DNA of 64,000 bases from Verrucomicrobiia bacterium DG1235 (GCA_000155695.1 DS990592.1:3782335-3846334); one strand, 5' to 3'. Counted from the first letter of the stretch, positions 1 to 10,116 are shown. Numbers and translations are program-made. The notes: generated from the sequence alone by a model not told the origin.

Positions 1-1041
1 CGTCGGAGCTATCAAATCCAAGGACAAGGTTTGCTCGGCCAATCCATGCTGGACAACGGTCCCCGGCATCCCCCAGACCACACTACTAGCCTCGTCTTGG
101 GCGATTGCGGATCCACCACTACTGCAGATTTGGGAACATCCAAGATACCCATCCTTGCCCATGCCAGTCATCACCACCGCCAAGGTTCCCGCGCCATAGC
201 AGTGCGCAACACTACGAAATAACACATCTGCCGCCGGACGACAGGAATTCTCCTGGGGGCCGTCATGCAGGTGGATCACCACATTCGCGCCTTGCCTTCG
301 CGTCTCCATATGACGACCGCCGGGAGCCATGTAGGCATGCCCCGGCTGCACCACCTGTCCCTCTTCCCCTTCGTGGACAGTCATTCCCGAACATCGATCC
401 AATCGGGCGGCCAAGGTTTTCGTAAAAACCGGCGGCATATGTTGCACAATCACCATCGGTACCGGCAACGGCTTCCGAAGCTGCTCGAATACCCGAGCAA
501 GGGCGTTAGGTCCTCCCGTAGACGTTCCTATCGCCACAATATCGATACGATTCGATCGATTGCTCGCGAAACGTTTCTTGGCTACAATAGGCGCGCCAGC
601 GCTTCGTTGCGCGGAAGGGAGCGCGGCAAGGCTGGGTTTAAAATAATGCTTTATCCTCGGCAGCAACTCTTCGCTCAAATACTGAAGCGAATCAGCGATG
701 CCGATGGAAGTAGCCTTTTTTGCCACGTAATCGTTCGCGCCGGCATCCAGCGCGTCGAGCGTCGACTCCGCTCCCTTCTGGGTCAGGGCGCTCAACATAA
801 TGATTGGCAGACGCGGATGTGTCCTGCGGATGGCCCGCACCGTTTCGATGCCTCCCATTTCAGGCATTTCCATATCCATCGTGACCGCGTCAGGATTTAC
901 CTGCGTGATCATCTGCAGCGCGATTCGCCCGTTCGCGGCCACACCCGCCGTCTCCATATCCGGATCACGCGACACGACCTCAGAGACGAGCTTCCTCATC
1001 ACAGCCGTATCATCCACCACAAGCACTCGTATTTTCTTCAC
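1..1041 (-). CDS. cheB: Chemotaxis protein-glutamate methylesterase CheB (3' end cut by window edge)
   Basis: CheB removes methyl groups from (and deamidates) chemoreceptor glutamines/glutamates when phosphorylated by CheA, giving adaptation. Reading the minus strand from a GTG at 1041 gives 347 uninterrupted codons up to base 1. The receiver domain occupies about residues 1-125 (VLVVDD start, phospho-acceptor Asp56 in VTMDMEMPEMGG). A linker follows, then the esterase domain with the Ser motif GTSTGGP, the His motif QHMPP and the Asp motif MTGMGKDG. Family length is about 350 residues, so only the last few residues and the stop are missing. The GTG lies 10 bp after the cheY stop, and no in-frame ATG sits between them. 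It is the last visible gene of the che operon. No cheR is visible and it may follow beyond the edge. Confidence 0.93.
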   Translation of the reverse strand, partial: MKKIRVLVVDDTAVMRKLVSEVVSRDPDMETAGVAANGRIALQMITQVNPDAVTMDMEMPEMGGIETVRAIRRTHPRLPIIMLSALTQKGAESTLDALDAGANDYVAKKATSIGIADSLQYLSEELLPRIKHYFKPSLAALPSAQRSAGAPIVAKKRFASNRSNRIDIVAIGTSTGGPNALARVFEQLRKPLPVPMVIVQHMPPVFTKTLAARLDRCSGMTVHEGEEGQVVQPGHAYMAPGGRHMETRRQGANVVIHLHDGPQENSCRPAADVLFRSVAHCYGAGTLAVVMTGMGKDGYLGCSQICSSGGSAIAQDEASSVVWGMPGTVVQHGLAEQTLSLDLIAPT

Positions 1042-1051
1042 GCGCGTGCCG

Positions 1052-1426
1052 CTAGTTGAGAATTCCCAGAATCCGGAGCTTGTCCTGCACCATCTCTTCG
1101 TCGAAAGGCTTCATGAGAAACTCGTTCGCGCCATACTCTATCGCTGTCATCAGATCCTCAGGTTCATTATGAGAAGTCACCATCATAATCTTCAAATGGT
1201 CGTACTCCGGACAGGACCGCAGTTCCTTGACGAACTCGATGCCGCTCATATTGGGCATGTTCCAATCGACCAAGGCTAAATCGATTTCACTAGCCTCAAC
1301 CATACCCATGCGAGATAGAGCCTCGCAGCCATCAGTCGCTTCGACAGTCTCGATTCCAAGCCCCTTCATATAGCTGCATAGCAACCTGCGAACAGCGCGA
1401 CTATCATCAATCACCATCGTTTTCAT
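1052..1426 (-). CDS. cheY: CheY-type single-domain response regulator (second che-operon copy)
   Basis: This is a stand-alone receiver domain of 124 residues. The acidic pair is IDD near residues 6-8, the phospho-acceptor is Asp54 in LVDWNMP, the switch residue is in MVTSH, and the conserved lysine is in MKPF. There is no output domain, so it probably acts by protein contact, either as a flagellar-motor-type CheY or as a phosphate sink. It sits between the MCP gene and cheB on the same strand. It is clearly divergent from the other CheY at 7508-7873, so the two probably differ in role. Which one reaches a motor cannot be told from sequence. Confidence 0.9.
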   Translation of the reverse strand: MKTMVIDDSRAVRRLLCSYMKGLGIETVEATDGCEALSRMGMVEASEIDLALVDWNMPNMSGIEFVKELRSCPEYDHLKIMMVTSHNEPEDLMTAIEYGANEFLMKPFDEEMVQDKLRILGILN

Positions 1427-1468
1427 AAGCGTATCCTAATTTTGGAACAACAACCAATCCACTCGCAA

Positions 1469-4400
1469 CTAGGAGCGCGAAAGGTCTACGATCCCTTGGA
1501 GATGTGACGATAGTTTCGCCAGTTCCTGCGCCGCTACCAAAGTATCATTCGCTCCCTCCGTCGTGCTCTGGGCAGAAGTGGACACACTTACGATATTCTC
1601 CGATATCTCCGTGCTGCCTCGAGAGGCTTCCGAAACATTACGAGCGATCTCGTTAGTGGTAGAAGACTGCTCGTCTACCGCACTCGCGATATTGTTCTGA
1701 ATGTCGTTGATCTGGGCGATGATCTGAGAAATCTCGCCAATCGCCGTTACCGCGCCCTCCGCATCACCTTGAATCGCTTCGATTTTCGAAGAGATGTCCT
1801 CAGTCGCCGCAGCTGTCTGCTTGGCAAGTTCCTTCACTTCATTTGCCACGACCGCGAATCCCTTTCCGGCCTCACCGGCGCGAGCCGCTTCGATCGTAGC
1901 ATTCAGAGCCAGAAGATTCGTCTGCTCAGCGATCGAAGTGATCACCTTGATGACCTCGCCAATCTCAACACTCGACGCCCCAAGCTTCGCCACAGTGGAA
2001 TTAGTATCAGACGCCACTTTCACCGCAGATGATCCCACCTGAGCGGCTTCTGAAGCACTCTTAGCAATCTCTCGAACCGAAGCGCTCATTTGCTCCGCTG
2101 CAGTAGCAACCATAGATATATTCGTAGCGACCTGCTCAGATGCAGAGCTAGCGACTCCAGCCTGACGAGCCGTATCTTCCGTATTCGTATTCATGCTTTG
2201 CGCGGTAGACGAAAGCTCTTCAGCCGCAGAAGACAAAGTCTGCGAATGCTCTGCTACAGAGCGAAGCGTCTCCTGGAGCTTTGCTTCAGCGACCTTCCGA
2301 TCCGTAATGTCAGACGCGAACTTGATGACTCGGAAAACCTTTCCGGATACATCGAAACGAGGATTGTAAGTCGCCTGTATCCACACGTCACTACCATCTT
2401 TTCCTAATCTCTTGTATTCAGCTGTCTGGAACTTCCCTTCGTTTAGCTCCTTCCAGAAACTAGCATACTCATGGGATTTTGCGTATTCCTGCTCGACGAA
2501 TATGCGATGGTGCTGCCCTTTAATCTCATCCAAACTGTAGCCAAGGCAATCGAGAAAATTCTGATTCGCGTTCAATATCATTCCCGCCGCATCGAATTCG
2601 ATGACAGCCTGATTTCGATTCGCTTCGGTAAGCTGGCGCTCATTATTCATAGCCGCAACTTTCGCTTCCGTGATATCAGTGGCAATCTTCACAATTTTAA
2701 ACACTTTTCCGACTTCATCCTTAACGGGTGCATAAACAGCTTGTATCCAAACTTCCCTGCCATCTTTCGACAATCGCTTAAAACTATTCGAAACACTTTT
2801 CCCCGCATTTAGATCGCTCCAGAAGTTCTGATACTCGTTCGAGTTCGCATAACTGTCCTCCACAAACATCCTATGATGCTTACCCACGATTTCTTCACGA
2901 GTATATCCCATCACACTTAGGAAATTATCATTCGCGCTTAGTATGTTTCCGCTCGTTTCAAATTCAATATAAGCAAAGGCGCTATCGATGGCATCTATAA
3001 CTCCCTTGCTGTTTTGACGCTCAATCTCCATCTCAGTGAGATCATAGCGAACACCAATATATTTTTTCGGTTTCCCATTATCACCCATCACTGGAGCAAT
3101 AACAGCATCCACGTAGTAAGGCGTTCCATCCTTCTTCAAATTCTTGATTTTCCCACGGAAGGTCTCACCTCGACCAATAGTCGACCATAGTTTTTTGAAT
3201 ACGCTCTTTGGCATATCCGGGTGACGGGTCATGTTGTGCCCTTGTCCAATCAATTCCTCACGATCATACTGAGAAACTTCGCAAAACCTGTCATTACAAG
3301 ATACGATCGTACCTTTTAAATCCGCTTCTGAAACGATACAGGTATGGTCCGCTATCGCAGCTCGAACCTTAAGTTCCGCTATCGCGATCCAATCAATTTC
3401 CTCGGATCCAAAAGTCTTTTTTAAACCAGAGCAGGCATTTTGAAGAGACCGACCTAAGTCCCCAATCTCGTCCTTAGATTCGCAATCTATGGAATGCTCT
3501 AGCTTTCCATCAGCTAGGCCTTCAATCGCTGTAACAGCATTCTTGATACGCTTTACGACAGGCCGAGCGACGAAGAAAACCAAACCCGTAACTCCGATCA
3601 CGATCGCGACCAGCGCCAAGATGATGTTCGTGTTGCGTATCGAACGAGCCAAAGCCGTGATTTCGTCTTTCTCGACCCGAACCATGGTAGTAAACCCGGT
3701 ACCCTTGAAACCGAGCACGGGAACGCTTCTCGCATAGCCAGCACCCTGCATATAGTCGCTGCCCTGCTGGTCGCTCTTGCGCTTGTGACGAGCCCACATC
3801 CCCCCCTTCGGAGGTGAGGTAGGATCAATTCCCACCCGAGCCGCCTCGACGCCAGCAGTCGCGAGATTCAAAGAAAACAAGGCATCCCTCTTACTCTCTA
3901 TATAGCCGTTGAATGTAGGGTCGACATCTACGATTACGCGACCGAGAGGATCCAAAACAGTGAGCTCTGCAGAGGCCAGCCCCATGGACTTAAGGTTCTC
4001 GTACTCGGATACGACAATCTCCTCCACTGTATCCGCGGCGAATTGGTTATGGAAATATCCCCGTACGTCGCCATCAAGATCCCGAATGGGCGCAGAAAAG
4101 GAAAGGCTCCACGCAGGAGCATTCTCCTTGTAAACTCTCTCAACGAGTTCGCTCCGACCCGCCTTGCCAAAAACGGTGCCTGAAAGAGCGTTAGAAGAAT
4201 CATAGGTCGAAAACTTCCCATTCTTCACATCCTTAAACCAGGATTCCCCTGAAAGATCTTCTCCCAAAAGCCCAGAAGTAGGGATCTTTGTCCCATCAGC
4301 CGCCACCGTATTCACCGCTGCGATACGACCTTCCGTATCTGTTACAATCGTTAGCGAATAACACCCGTAGGTCGTGACATACTTGTCGAGCATCGCATTC

Positions 4401-4660
4401 AAATCAGCGAGCTCCACTTCGTTCATCTGCGAGAGATTCCGATGAAACAGACTGTTCAGACTGAATGCCTGCACGTCTCCGTAACGTTCGAACAGATTTC
4501 TATCAATCTTATCCTGTACCGATCTAGCGGATACAGAAAGCTCGTCTAGGCTTTCGTCGATGACACCTTGAAAACGAACCTGAACGATCACGAGAACCGC
4601 GATAACTGGAAGCGCAATAAGAAGCGCTGTTGGCAATACGAGTTTGGTACTTAGCCGCAT
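1469..4660 (-). CDS. Methyl-accepting chemotaxis protein with periplasmic Cache domain, HAMP and three PAS domains
   Basis: A transmembrane chemoreceptor of 1063 residues that feeds CheA/CheW. TM1 is at about residues 8-28. A large periplasmic dCache-like sensor spans about 35-335. TM2 is at about 342-364 and HAMP at about 365-415. Three cytoplasmic PAS domains follow (about 440-545, 555-675, 680-795), then the MCP signalling domain with the conserved tip [23 protein letters not shown]1 resembles the FAD-binding PAS of Aer ([14 protein letters not shown]). PAS2 and PAS3 are near-duplicates of each other (HHR[MI]FVE, FW.[ED]LN.GK, DGR/DGS-VWIQA). The C terminus (VDLSRS) has no CheR-tethering pentapeptide. 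It lies 21 bp downstream of cheW, so it is probably the cognate receptor of this array, sensing both an external ligand and internal redox state. Confidence 0.93.
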   Translation of the reverse strand: MRLSTKLVLPTALLIALPVIAVLVIVQVRFQGVIDESLDELSVSARSVQDKIDRNLFERYGDVQAFSLNSLFHRNLSQMNEVELADLNAMLDKYVTTYGCYSLTIVTDTEGRIAAVNTVAADGTKIPTSGLLGEDLSGESWFKDVKNGKFSTYDSSNALSGTVFGKAGRSELVERVYKENAPAWSLSFSAPIRDLDGDVRGYFHNQFAADTVEEIVVSEYENLKSMGLASAELTVLDPLGRVIVDVDPTFNGYIESKRDALFSLNLATAGVEAARVGIDPTSPPKGGMWARHKRKSDQQGSDYMQGAGYARSVPVLGFKGTGFTTMVRVEKDEITALARSIRNTNIILALVAIVIGVTGLVFFVARPVVKRIKNAVTAIEGLADGKLEHSIDCESKDEIGDLGRSLQNACSGLKKTFGSEEIDWIAIAELKVRAAIADHTCIVSEADLKGTIVSCNDRFCEVSQYDREELIGQGHNMTRHPDMPKSVFKKLWSTIGRGETFRGKIKNLKKDGTPYYVDAVIAPVMGDNGKPKKYIGVRYDLTEMEIERQNSKGVIDAIDSAFAYIEFETSGNILSANDNFLSVMGYTREEIVGKHHRMFVEDSYANSNEYQNFWSDLNAGKSVSNSFKRLSKDGREVWIQAVYAPVKDEVGKVFKIVKIATDITEAKVAAMNNERQLTEANRNQAVIEFDAAGMILNANQNFLDCLGYSLDEIKGQHHRIFVEQEYAKSHEYASFWKELNEGKFQTAEYKRLGKDGSDVWIQATYNPRFDVSGKVFRVIKFASDITDRKVAEAKLQETLRSVAEHSQTLSSAAEELSSTAQSMNTNTEDTARQAGVASSASEQVATNISMVATAAEQMSASVREIAKSASEAAQVGSSAVKVASDTNSTVAKLGASSVEIGEVIKVITSIAEQTNLLALNATIEAARAGEAGKGFAVVANEVKELAKQTAAATEDISSKIEAIQGDAEGAVTAIGEISQIIAQINDIQNNIASAVDEQSSTTNEIARNVSEASRGSTEISENIVSVSTSAQSTTEGANDTLVAAQELAKLSSHLQGIVDLSRS

Positions 4661-4681
4661 AACATGAGTAGGTTGTGAGAG

Positions 4682-5131
4682 TTAGACTTGTAAATCGTGA
4701 GAAAGAAATGACGCCGTAGAATCTGCGTCCAATACGTGAAGAAGGCGGTGCTCCAGCTTGTGGACACCCTTCAAAAATTCCCCTATATCCTCAGGAACGT
4801 TGCTCGGGGCCGGCTCGAAGGTATCAGCGGATACTTCAATCACTTCTCCAACCGAATCCACGACGAAGGCGCTTTCTCCGGTCTTTGCACGCGCAATGAT
4901 CAACATGGGCGAACTGCTTTCGGCGTCACGTTCTTCAAGTCCGAGCCGCACGCGCAGATCGATCGCAGTAAGAATCTGACCCCGCAGATTGAGAAGACCT
5001 TCTATGGTCGAAGGAGCGAGAGGTACAGGAGCCAAATTCGGACAACGAATCACCTCCTGAATAAAAAGCACATCCATCCCGAACAAGAGGCCGTCAAGTT
5101 CGAAGGTGCAAAGTTGAGTCGTGTTTTCCAT
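4682..5131 (-). CDS. cheW: Chemotaxis coupling protein CheW
   Basis: CheW links chemoreceptors to CheA. The 149-residue product is a single CheW domain beginning TTQLCTFELDGLLFGMDV. It carries the hallmark IEGLLNLRGQILTAIDLR (about residues 43-60), where the NLRG arginine is the canonical receptor/CheA contact. It starts 5 bp after the cheA stop, which indicates translational coupling. It ends 21 bp before the MCP start. The conserved FVVDSVGEVIEV segment is present, and nothing is unusual in length or motifs. Confidence 0.95.
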   Translation of the reverse strand: MENTTQLCTFELDGLLFGMDVLFIQEVIRCPNLAPVPLAPSTIEGLLNLRGQILTAIDLRVRLGLEERDAESSSPMLIIARAKTGESAFVVDSVGEVIEVSADTFEPAPSNVPEDIGEFLKGVHKLEHRLLHVLDADSTASFLSHDLQV

Positions 5132-5136
5132 CTGAA

Positions 5137-7494
5137 TCAGGCTACACTTTGTGGAGGGTTTAAGCCGGCGGATTTCAGCACCGAGGGCACATCTATGATA
5201 TCCGTTATCTCACCCTGCATCACAGCAGAGCCCAAAAGTCCTGGCCGTGTACCGGATCCCTGGATACTTGCTGATTCCTCGATAATATCGCGAATCCCCC
5301 CTACCACCAGACCTACGTATCGCCCGCCGCATTCATAGACGATAACTTGAACGACCTGAGGCTCGATATCCACCGCACCAGACCCGATGTGATCGGCTAG
5401 GCGAACCAGTCGCATAATGCCTCCGCGATACAAGACCGACTCTCCGCTGCCCGATCGCTCGATCGCGCTTAAGTCGAACTCCTCCAAGCGCTCCGCGGCC
5501 TCCAAAGGCACCGCTAGGCGATTCCAGCCCGGCAAAGAGAAAATGATAAACGAATCCTTCTTGCCAGATTCGATCTCCTCTTCGCCAGCGGCCTGAGACG
5601 CTCCCAATTCGTTTTGAGAAGTATTAAGAACTCCCGCATGTTTGGCGACTCCCACCGCATCAAGAATAATAGCTACGGAGCCATCCCCCATAATGGTCGC
5701 GCCAGCATAGAGAGGAAGTCCTTTGAGTTGATGCCCCAAAGGCTTCACCACAATCTCTTCCGTATCGCTGACTTCATCGACCACCAGACCGAAAATTTGA
5801 CGATCCGCGCGAAGCACTACGATACTGATCGTAGTTGGCGCCTCAGCCTTCGGTTTGGAAATCTTAAGGGCCCGATCAAGGAAAACCAGTGGCAGCAGTT
5901 CTCCCCTAAGACGAAACACTGGAGAATCGTACACTTGCTCTACCGCCTCGACAGCCTGGTCTCCTTCCAGTCGAACCAATTCCACTAGACTCACCTGAGG
6001 AATCGCAAAACGCTGCGCCGCGCTCTTGACCACCAAAGCCGGCACTATCGCCAACGTAAGTGGAATCTTAATACGCAAGGATGTTCCCCGGCCAATGCTA
6101 GACTGGATATCGACCGACCCCCCGATTTTCTCGATATTGGTCTTAACCACATCCATGCCCACTCCGCGGCCAGATACATTGCTCAGTTTTTCCGCCGTAG
6201 AGAATCCGGGCAAAAAGATTAGATTGATCATCTCGCGCTCGGTAAGCCGGGTCGCTTCCTCGTCCGAAATCAAGCCCTTGTCGATCGCTTTGCGGCAAAC
6301 TCTCTCTCCATTGATACCAGCTCCATCATCAACGATTTCGATGTTCACCTGTCCGCCTTCATGGAAGGCTCGCATGAGAAGCTGAGCCACCGCTGGCTTG
6401 TCCGCTGCCGCTCGCTCTTCCGGAGACTCGATTCCATGATCCACCGCGTTTCGGATAATATGAGTCAGCGGATCCTTGATAGCCTCGATTATCGTCCGAT
6501 CGAGCTCCGTATCAGCCCCGAACGTTTCCAAGCTAACTTGCTTCCCCAAGTCGCTCGCAAGGTCACGCACGATACGCGGGTACTTTCCCCAAACCGAGCC
6601 AATCGCTTGCATACGCGTCTTCATCACGCCTTGCTGCAGTTCCGTCGTCACTTGATTAAACCTCTGGGAGAGGGACGAAATTTCAGCCGGGGTAATCACA
6701 CGCTGCTGGCTAACCTGCAAAAGCTGGTTTCTAGACAGCACTAACTCTCCAACCATGTTCATCAAAGTATCAAGTAGATCGACATCTACTCGCACCGTGG
6801 CGCCCGAGACCTTTTCAAGCTTCCTGCTAATCTCCGGAGTTTTTTCCTTGGGCTTTGTATCCAAATTCTCTTTCGCCACCGAAGCCTCGCCGGAAGCTTC
6901 AGCAACATCGAACAGCCCCCAACCCGCGGCCGCTTCTTCAGCGACTACAGGCTCAGAAATCTCTGCGGCCAGAGCTTCCACCGTCGGCTCATCGTCCTCG
7001 AAAAGTCCCCAACTCCCATCAACTTCCTGATGATGATTCACCATTGGATCCAGTGCGAGCTCGTCTACGTCTGCACTCCCCAAAGGCTCGCCCTTTTTAA
7101 CGGAATCCAGAAGACTCCTCAAATCATTGTACTCCCCAGCCGACTCGTCCGAGCCACACGACTCGATCACGTCCAGGATCGCCCTCAACGCGTCAGAAAG
7201 CTTCAACAAGGCGTCCGCGATGTCCGGCGTCGACTCCAATTCCCCATCCCGCATCATCGAGAGCACATTCTCTCCCGTATGAGCAATGCTCTCGATTCGG
7301 TTGAAGCCCAAACATCCAGCCGTTCCCTTAATCGTGTGCACAACCCTGAACACTTGATTGAGCAGCTGCGGATCGCTATCGCCCTTCTCAATCTCGAGCA
7401 AATCCTGGTCAAAGGTCTCAAGCCCCTCCGAACTCTCTAGCAGAAAGTCCTTTATCAGCTCCGCCTGCAGGTCATCGTTGATATCGCCGGACAT
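5137..7494 (-). CDS. cheA: Chemotaxis histidine kinase CheA with two C-terminal CheW-like domains
   Basis: CheA is the kinase that phosphorylates CheY and CheB. In 785 residues it has an N-terminal HPt domain with phospho-His53 (VVHTIKGTAG), then an acidic linker (about 130-230) instead of a recognisable P2 domain. The dimerisation segment is near 235-300 (LMNMVGELVLSRNQLL). The ATPase core carries the N box (HIIRNAVDHGIESPEER), a DDGAGI motif and GRGVGMDVVK. A first CheW-like domain spans about 500-625 and a second, more divergent one about 640-775. The linker holds two copies of a WGLF(E/D) motif (162-166, 192-196). It starts 13 bp after cheY. The tandem CheW domain may let one kinase contact extra coupling surfaces in the array. 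Confidence 0.95.
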   Translation of the reverse strand: MSGDINDDLQAELIKDFLLESSEGLETFDQDLLEIEKGDSDPQLLNQVFRVVHTIKGTAGCLGFNRIESIAHTGENVLSMMRDGELESTPDIADALLKLSDALRAILDVIESCGSDESAGEYNDLRSLLDSVKKGEPLGSADVDELALDPMVNHHQEVDGSWGLFEDDEPTVEALAAEISEPVVAEEAAAGWGLFDVAEASGEASVAKENLDTKPKEKTPEISRKLEKVSGATVRVDVDLLDTLMNMVGELVLSRNQLLQVSQQRVITPAEISSLSQRFNQVTTELQQGVMKTRMQAIGSVWGKYPRIVRDLASDLGKQVSLETFGADTELDRTIIEAIKDPLTHIIRNAVDHGIESPEERAAADKPAVAQLLMRAFHEGGQVNIEIVDDGAGINGERVCRKAIDKGLISDEEATRLTEREMINLIFLPGFSTAEKLSNVSGRGVGMDVVKTNIEKIGGSVDIQSSIGRGTSLRIKIPLTLAIVPALVVKSAAQRFAIPQVSLVELVRLEGDQAVEAVEQVYDSPVFRLRGELLPLVFLDRALKISKPKAEAPTTISIVVLRADRQIFGLVVDEVSDTEEIVVKPLGHQLKGLPLYAGATIMGDGSVAIILDAVGVAKHAGVLNTSQNELGASQAAGEEEIESGKKDSFIIFSLPGWNRLAVPLEAAERLEEFDLSAIERSGSGESVLYRGGIMRLVRLADHIGSGAVDIEPQVVQVIVYECGGRYVGLVVGGIRDIIEESASIQGSGTRPGLLGSAVMQGEITDIIDVPSVLKSAGLNPPQSVA

Positions 7495-7507
7495 AGGAAT
7501 TCTTGAT

Positions 7508-7873
7508 TTAGTTTGGTAGTACTTTTGACACTACAGCCAGTAGCTGATCCTGACTGAAGGGCTTGACAATCCAGCCGGTCGCTCCCGCAGCCCTGCCCGC
7601 AGACTTTTTCGCCGGGTCAGATTCCGTAGTGAGCAGAACGATCGGCACGGACCTGTATGCGGGAAGCGTCCTTAGGCGACGCGTAAGCTCTATGCCATCC
7701 ATTCTCGGCATGTTCACGTCCGTGATCACTAGGTCTACTTGGTTTCGTTGAACGGTATCGAAAGCTTCAATACCGTCGGCTGCTTCGAGCACTTGGTGTC
7801 CGGCTGATTTCAGAGTAAATCCAACCATCTTGCGCATCGTAGCCGCGTCATCTACTGTTAGAATTCTTTTCAT
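7508..7873 (-). CDS. cheY: CheY-type response regulator, first gene of the che operon
   Basis: A single receiver domain of 121 residues: TVDDAATMRKMV acidic pocket, phospho-acceptor Asp52 in VITDVNMPRMDG, switch residues in LLTTES, and lysine in VKPFSQDQL. This sequence is the type often encoded directly ahead of cheA and is probably the main CheA phosphorylation target. It is the promoter-proximal gene of the minus-strand che operon, and cheA begins 13 bp after its stop. The start ATG at 7873 gives the family's normal N terminus (MKRILTVDD). Confidence 0.93.
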   Translation of the reverse strand: MKRILTVDDAATMRKMVGFTLKSAGHQVLEAADGIEAFDTVQRNQVDLVITDVNMPRMDGIELTRRLRTLPAYRSVPIVLLTTESDPAKKSAGRAAGATGWIVKPFSQDQLLAVVSKVLPN

Positions 7874-8215
7874 TGGGTCAGTGGTATGAAGAAATCAAGG
7901 AAGGGGAAATGTGGTGTATCCTCGATTTCGGTGTGAGCTATCTATCGTTCAAAATTTCAGAAATCTAAGTAAACAAACGGTAATAGTTTTTAAGAGTTAC
8001 CTTCCATTATCGTTCGCCTCCCACTGAGATGCAGTTCGCGCTCTCCACAAGTGCATACGCCTTTTTGACGTATTTTTAAGTACTTCCAGCAACCGCCTTC
8101 AAACTGACTTTAAAGTCTATTTACCAAATTAGTATTGTACTCGGTTCAGCTTTAAAAAGAGCTTGAAAACTTACAGTTCACATCCGCATTACCTATTAGA
8201 ACTTAATAAGTTACA
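7874..8215. promoter_or_regulatory. Divergent intergenic region between che operon and partner-switching operon
   Basis: This 342-bp AT-rich stretch contains no convincing coding frame. It separates the start of the minus-strand che operon from the plus-strand PP2C/kinase gene, so it must hold both promoters. It includes the imperfect inverted pair GGTAA...TTACC around 7979-8001. I could not assign -35/-10 boxes with confidence. Shared control of both operons from this spacer is an inference from geometry. Confidence 0.5.
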
Positions 8216-9793
8216 GTGCCTAACCGATCAAACGGTTCCATGGCCGCACCGACCAGCTCCGAACGACCGCATGTGCTATTAGTAGACGACGACAGAGTGT
8301 TCCGCACACTCGTCGGCTCCTTATTGAACCGCTGTAATTACTTAGTCACGACCGCAGAAACAGCGGCCGAGGCTTGGCAATCGCTTCAGTCCAAAGGATT
8401 CGGAAACTTCGATGTCGTTGTATCCGATTATTGGATGCCAGGACAAACCGGGCTCGACTTGCTCAAATCTATCCAGCTGAAAGATTCGACCTTGTCCGTC
8501 GTGCTCATGACTGCCGACAGCGAGAAAAAGATCCTAGAAAAGCTGATACAGTATGGCGGATGCGGTTTCCTACAGAAACCAGTTACTAAATATACGCTAA
8601 GAGATGCCGTTGAAAGAGCGCGCGAGCGTACTAAGTGGATGCGTCATCTTCAAACAACGGCTAACGAAGCGACCACTCTCGGCGAAAACCAACGCACCCT
8701 ACTTCACAGGCAACTCAGTCTGACCTGGCCAGAGATCGAATTTTTCTTCACATCAAAGTCTCAAGCAAGCGGCGATTTCGTATCCTCAATTACACTACAA
8801 GACAATCAACGAATACTACTCGCCTCCGACGGTTCAGGACATGAGCTCTCTTCCGCCTTTCAGTCCAACTACTTCCACGGCCTCGCCCGAGGCATGCTGG
8901 TGAAGGGAGCTCCCATAAATGAAGTCTTCGATTATTTCAACGAGGCCCTGCTCCAAGAGTGGAACAACGAGAACACCGTGGGACACTCGGTAGCGGCATG
9001 CGCCGTTCAGTTCGACTATGAGAATCAAACACTCTCCGTCTTAAATGCTGGCTTCCCCTGTCCAGTAGCTTCGGACCTAAACGGATTTGCCCGCCCCCTC
9101 GGAGGGGAGATAGGATCCCCACCGCTCGGCTGGTTCTCCGGCGCCAACGAACCCGAACTCCATAGCATGAGCCCGGGTCGCCTCTACCTCTGGACCGATG
9201 GACTCGGAGATTTAGCGGAGAGCCTCGATATTGACCCCCTCGCACTCGCGGATCGACTCCTGAACAAATCTCGTCCCGCAAGCACGCTCGTAGCCACCGC
9301 CCGCGACGACATAGCTGTCATGAGACTAAAAACGCCCAAGGCCACGGACTACGATGATTCATCCGTTCCCCTCATCTCTGTCGACATACCAGGAGACCAA
9401 TTCGAGGAGATCGACAAGTGGCAATCGTACTGCGAGAGAAGCATTCGAATCGCGATCGAAGATATAGACGCCGATCTCCTCTCCGAGATACTCGTCTGCA
9501 CGCGTGAAGGCCTGATCAATGCCCTCAAGCACGGCTGCGAAGGATTCGCAGATCGCAAGACCAGCCTGAAGGTCGCTCGCTCAGTCGACTTCAGCGAAAT
9601 CAAGGTCCTCATAGAAGACCCCGGCCTCGGGCACGATTTCAACTGGGAAACCCACGCCACGGAGGCCGCGGAAAACCTCATCCCCGAGCACCGAGGCCTG
9701 ATCATGATGCAGGCCATTCCCCAGCGCATCGACATTTCAGACAACGGGTCACGCGTGCAAATGGCATTCACCCACAACCCATCCGCAAACTAG
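8216..9793 (+). CDS. Response regulator fused to PP2C (SpoIIE/RsbU-type) phosphatase and anti-sigma-type histidine-kinase-like ATPase
   Basis: A three-part switch protein of 525 residues. The receiver domain (about 18-135) has the LLVDDD acidic pocket, phospho-acceptor Asp71 (VVVSDYWMP) and KP (LQKPV). The PP2C phosphatase (about 165-340) keeps its metal-binding aspartates in SGDF, ASDGSGHE, LWTDGLGD and ARDDIAV. The GHKL/RsbW-like ATPase (about 395-520) carries EGLINALKHGC and EDPGLGHDF. The order matches the HsbR type known in Pseudomonas, which dephosphorylates or phosphorylates a STAS antagonist, and a STAS gene follows 3 bp downstream. The start is the GTG at 8216. The in-frame ATG at 8240 is an equally possible start. 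It diverges from the che operon, so CheA may phosphorylate its receiver (inference). Confidence 0.88.
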   Translation: MPNRSNGSMAAPTSSERPHVLLVDDDRVFRTLVGSLLNRCNYLVTTAETAAEAWQSLQSKGFGNFDVVVSDYWMPGQTGLDLLKSIQLKDSTLSVVLMTADSEKKILEKLIQYGGCGFLQKPVTKYTLRDAVERARERTKWMRHLQTTANEATTLGENQRTLLHRQLSLTWPEIEFFFTSKSQASGDFVSSITLQDNQRILLASDGSGHELSSAFQSNYFHGLARGMLVKGAPINEVFDYFNEALLQEWNNENTVGHSVAACAVQFDYENQTLSVLNAGFPCPVASDLNGFARPLGGEIGSPPLGWFSGANEPELHSMSPGRLYLWTDGLGDLAESLDIDPLALADRLLNKSRPASTLVATARDDIAVMRLKTPKATDYDDSSVPLISVDIPGDQFEEIDKWQSYCERSIRIAIEDIDADLLSEILVCTREGLINALKHGCEGFADRKTSLKVARSVDFSEIKVLIEDPGLGHDFNWETHATEAAENLIPEHRGLIMMQAIPQRIDISDNGSRVQMAFTHNPSAN

Positions 9794-9796
9794 CCA

Positions 9797-10093
9797 ATGA
9801 ACTCAACGGACCGCACTTATAAAGCGCCGGGCGATGTAGTAAGCACCGTCGCCCAAGAATGCTGGAAAGAGATCGAAGCCAATCTTGCCCAATTGAAAAA
9901 ATCCGAGACTCTGGTACTCGACCTCAGAGCCTCGCGAATAATCGATTCAGTCGGACTAAACGTAATCGTGAAAGCCATCAAAGTCGCTGATTCAATAGAA
10001 GCGAAAGTGAAAATACTGGTCGGAACGGAAAGCGTAAAACGCATCTGCATTTTCACGCGACTCGATAAAAAGGCGGAAGTCATCGGACCTTAA
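9797..10093 (+). CDS. STAS-domain anti-sigma-factor antagonist (RsbV/HsbA-like)
   Basis: A 98-residue single STAS domain. The phosphorylation-site motif is RIIDSVGLNVIV with Ser51 following Asp50, the position equivalent to the regulatory serine of SpoIIAA/RsbV. The start is 3 bp after the stop of the PP2C/kinase gene, indicating translational coupling. In known systems the kinase part phosphorylates this serine and the PP2C part removes the phosphate, so this is the expected substrate of the upstream protein. Its final binding partner is not identifiable from sequence. The next gene in the operon is a natural candidate. Confidence 0.88.
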   Translation: MNSTDRTYKAPGDVVSTVAQECWKEIEANLAQLKKSETLVLDLRASRIIDSVGLNVIVKAIKVADSIEAKVKILVGTESVKRICIFTRLDKKAEVIGP

Positions 10094-10116
10094 AACTAGC
10101 CTCCCGCAACCCACCC

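Noticed and set aside
265-1059. Long plus-strand open frames opposite cheB
   Set aside because: The minus strand encodes a full CheB with all catalytic motifs; the plus-strand translations are Arg/His-rich and resemble no protein family.
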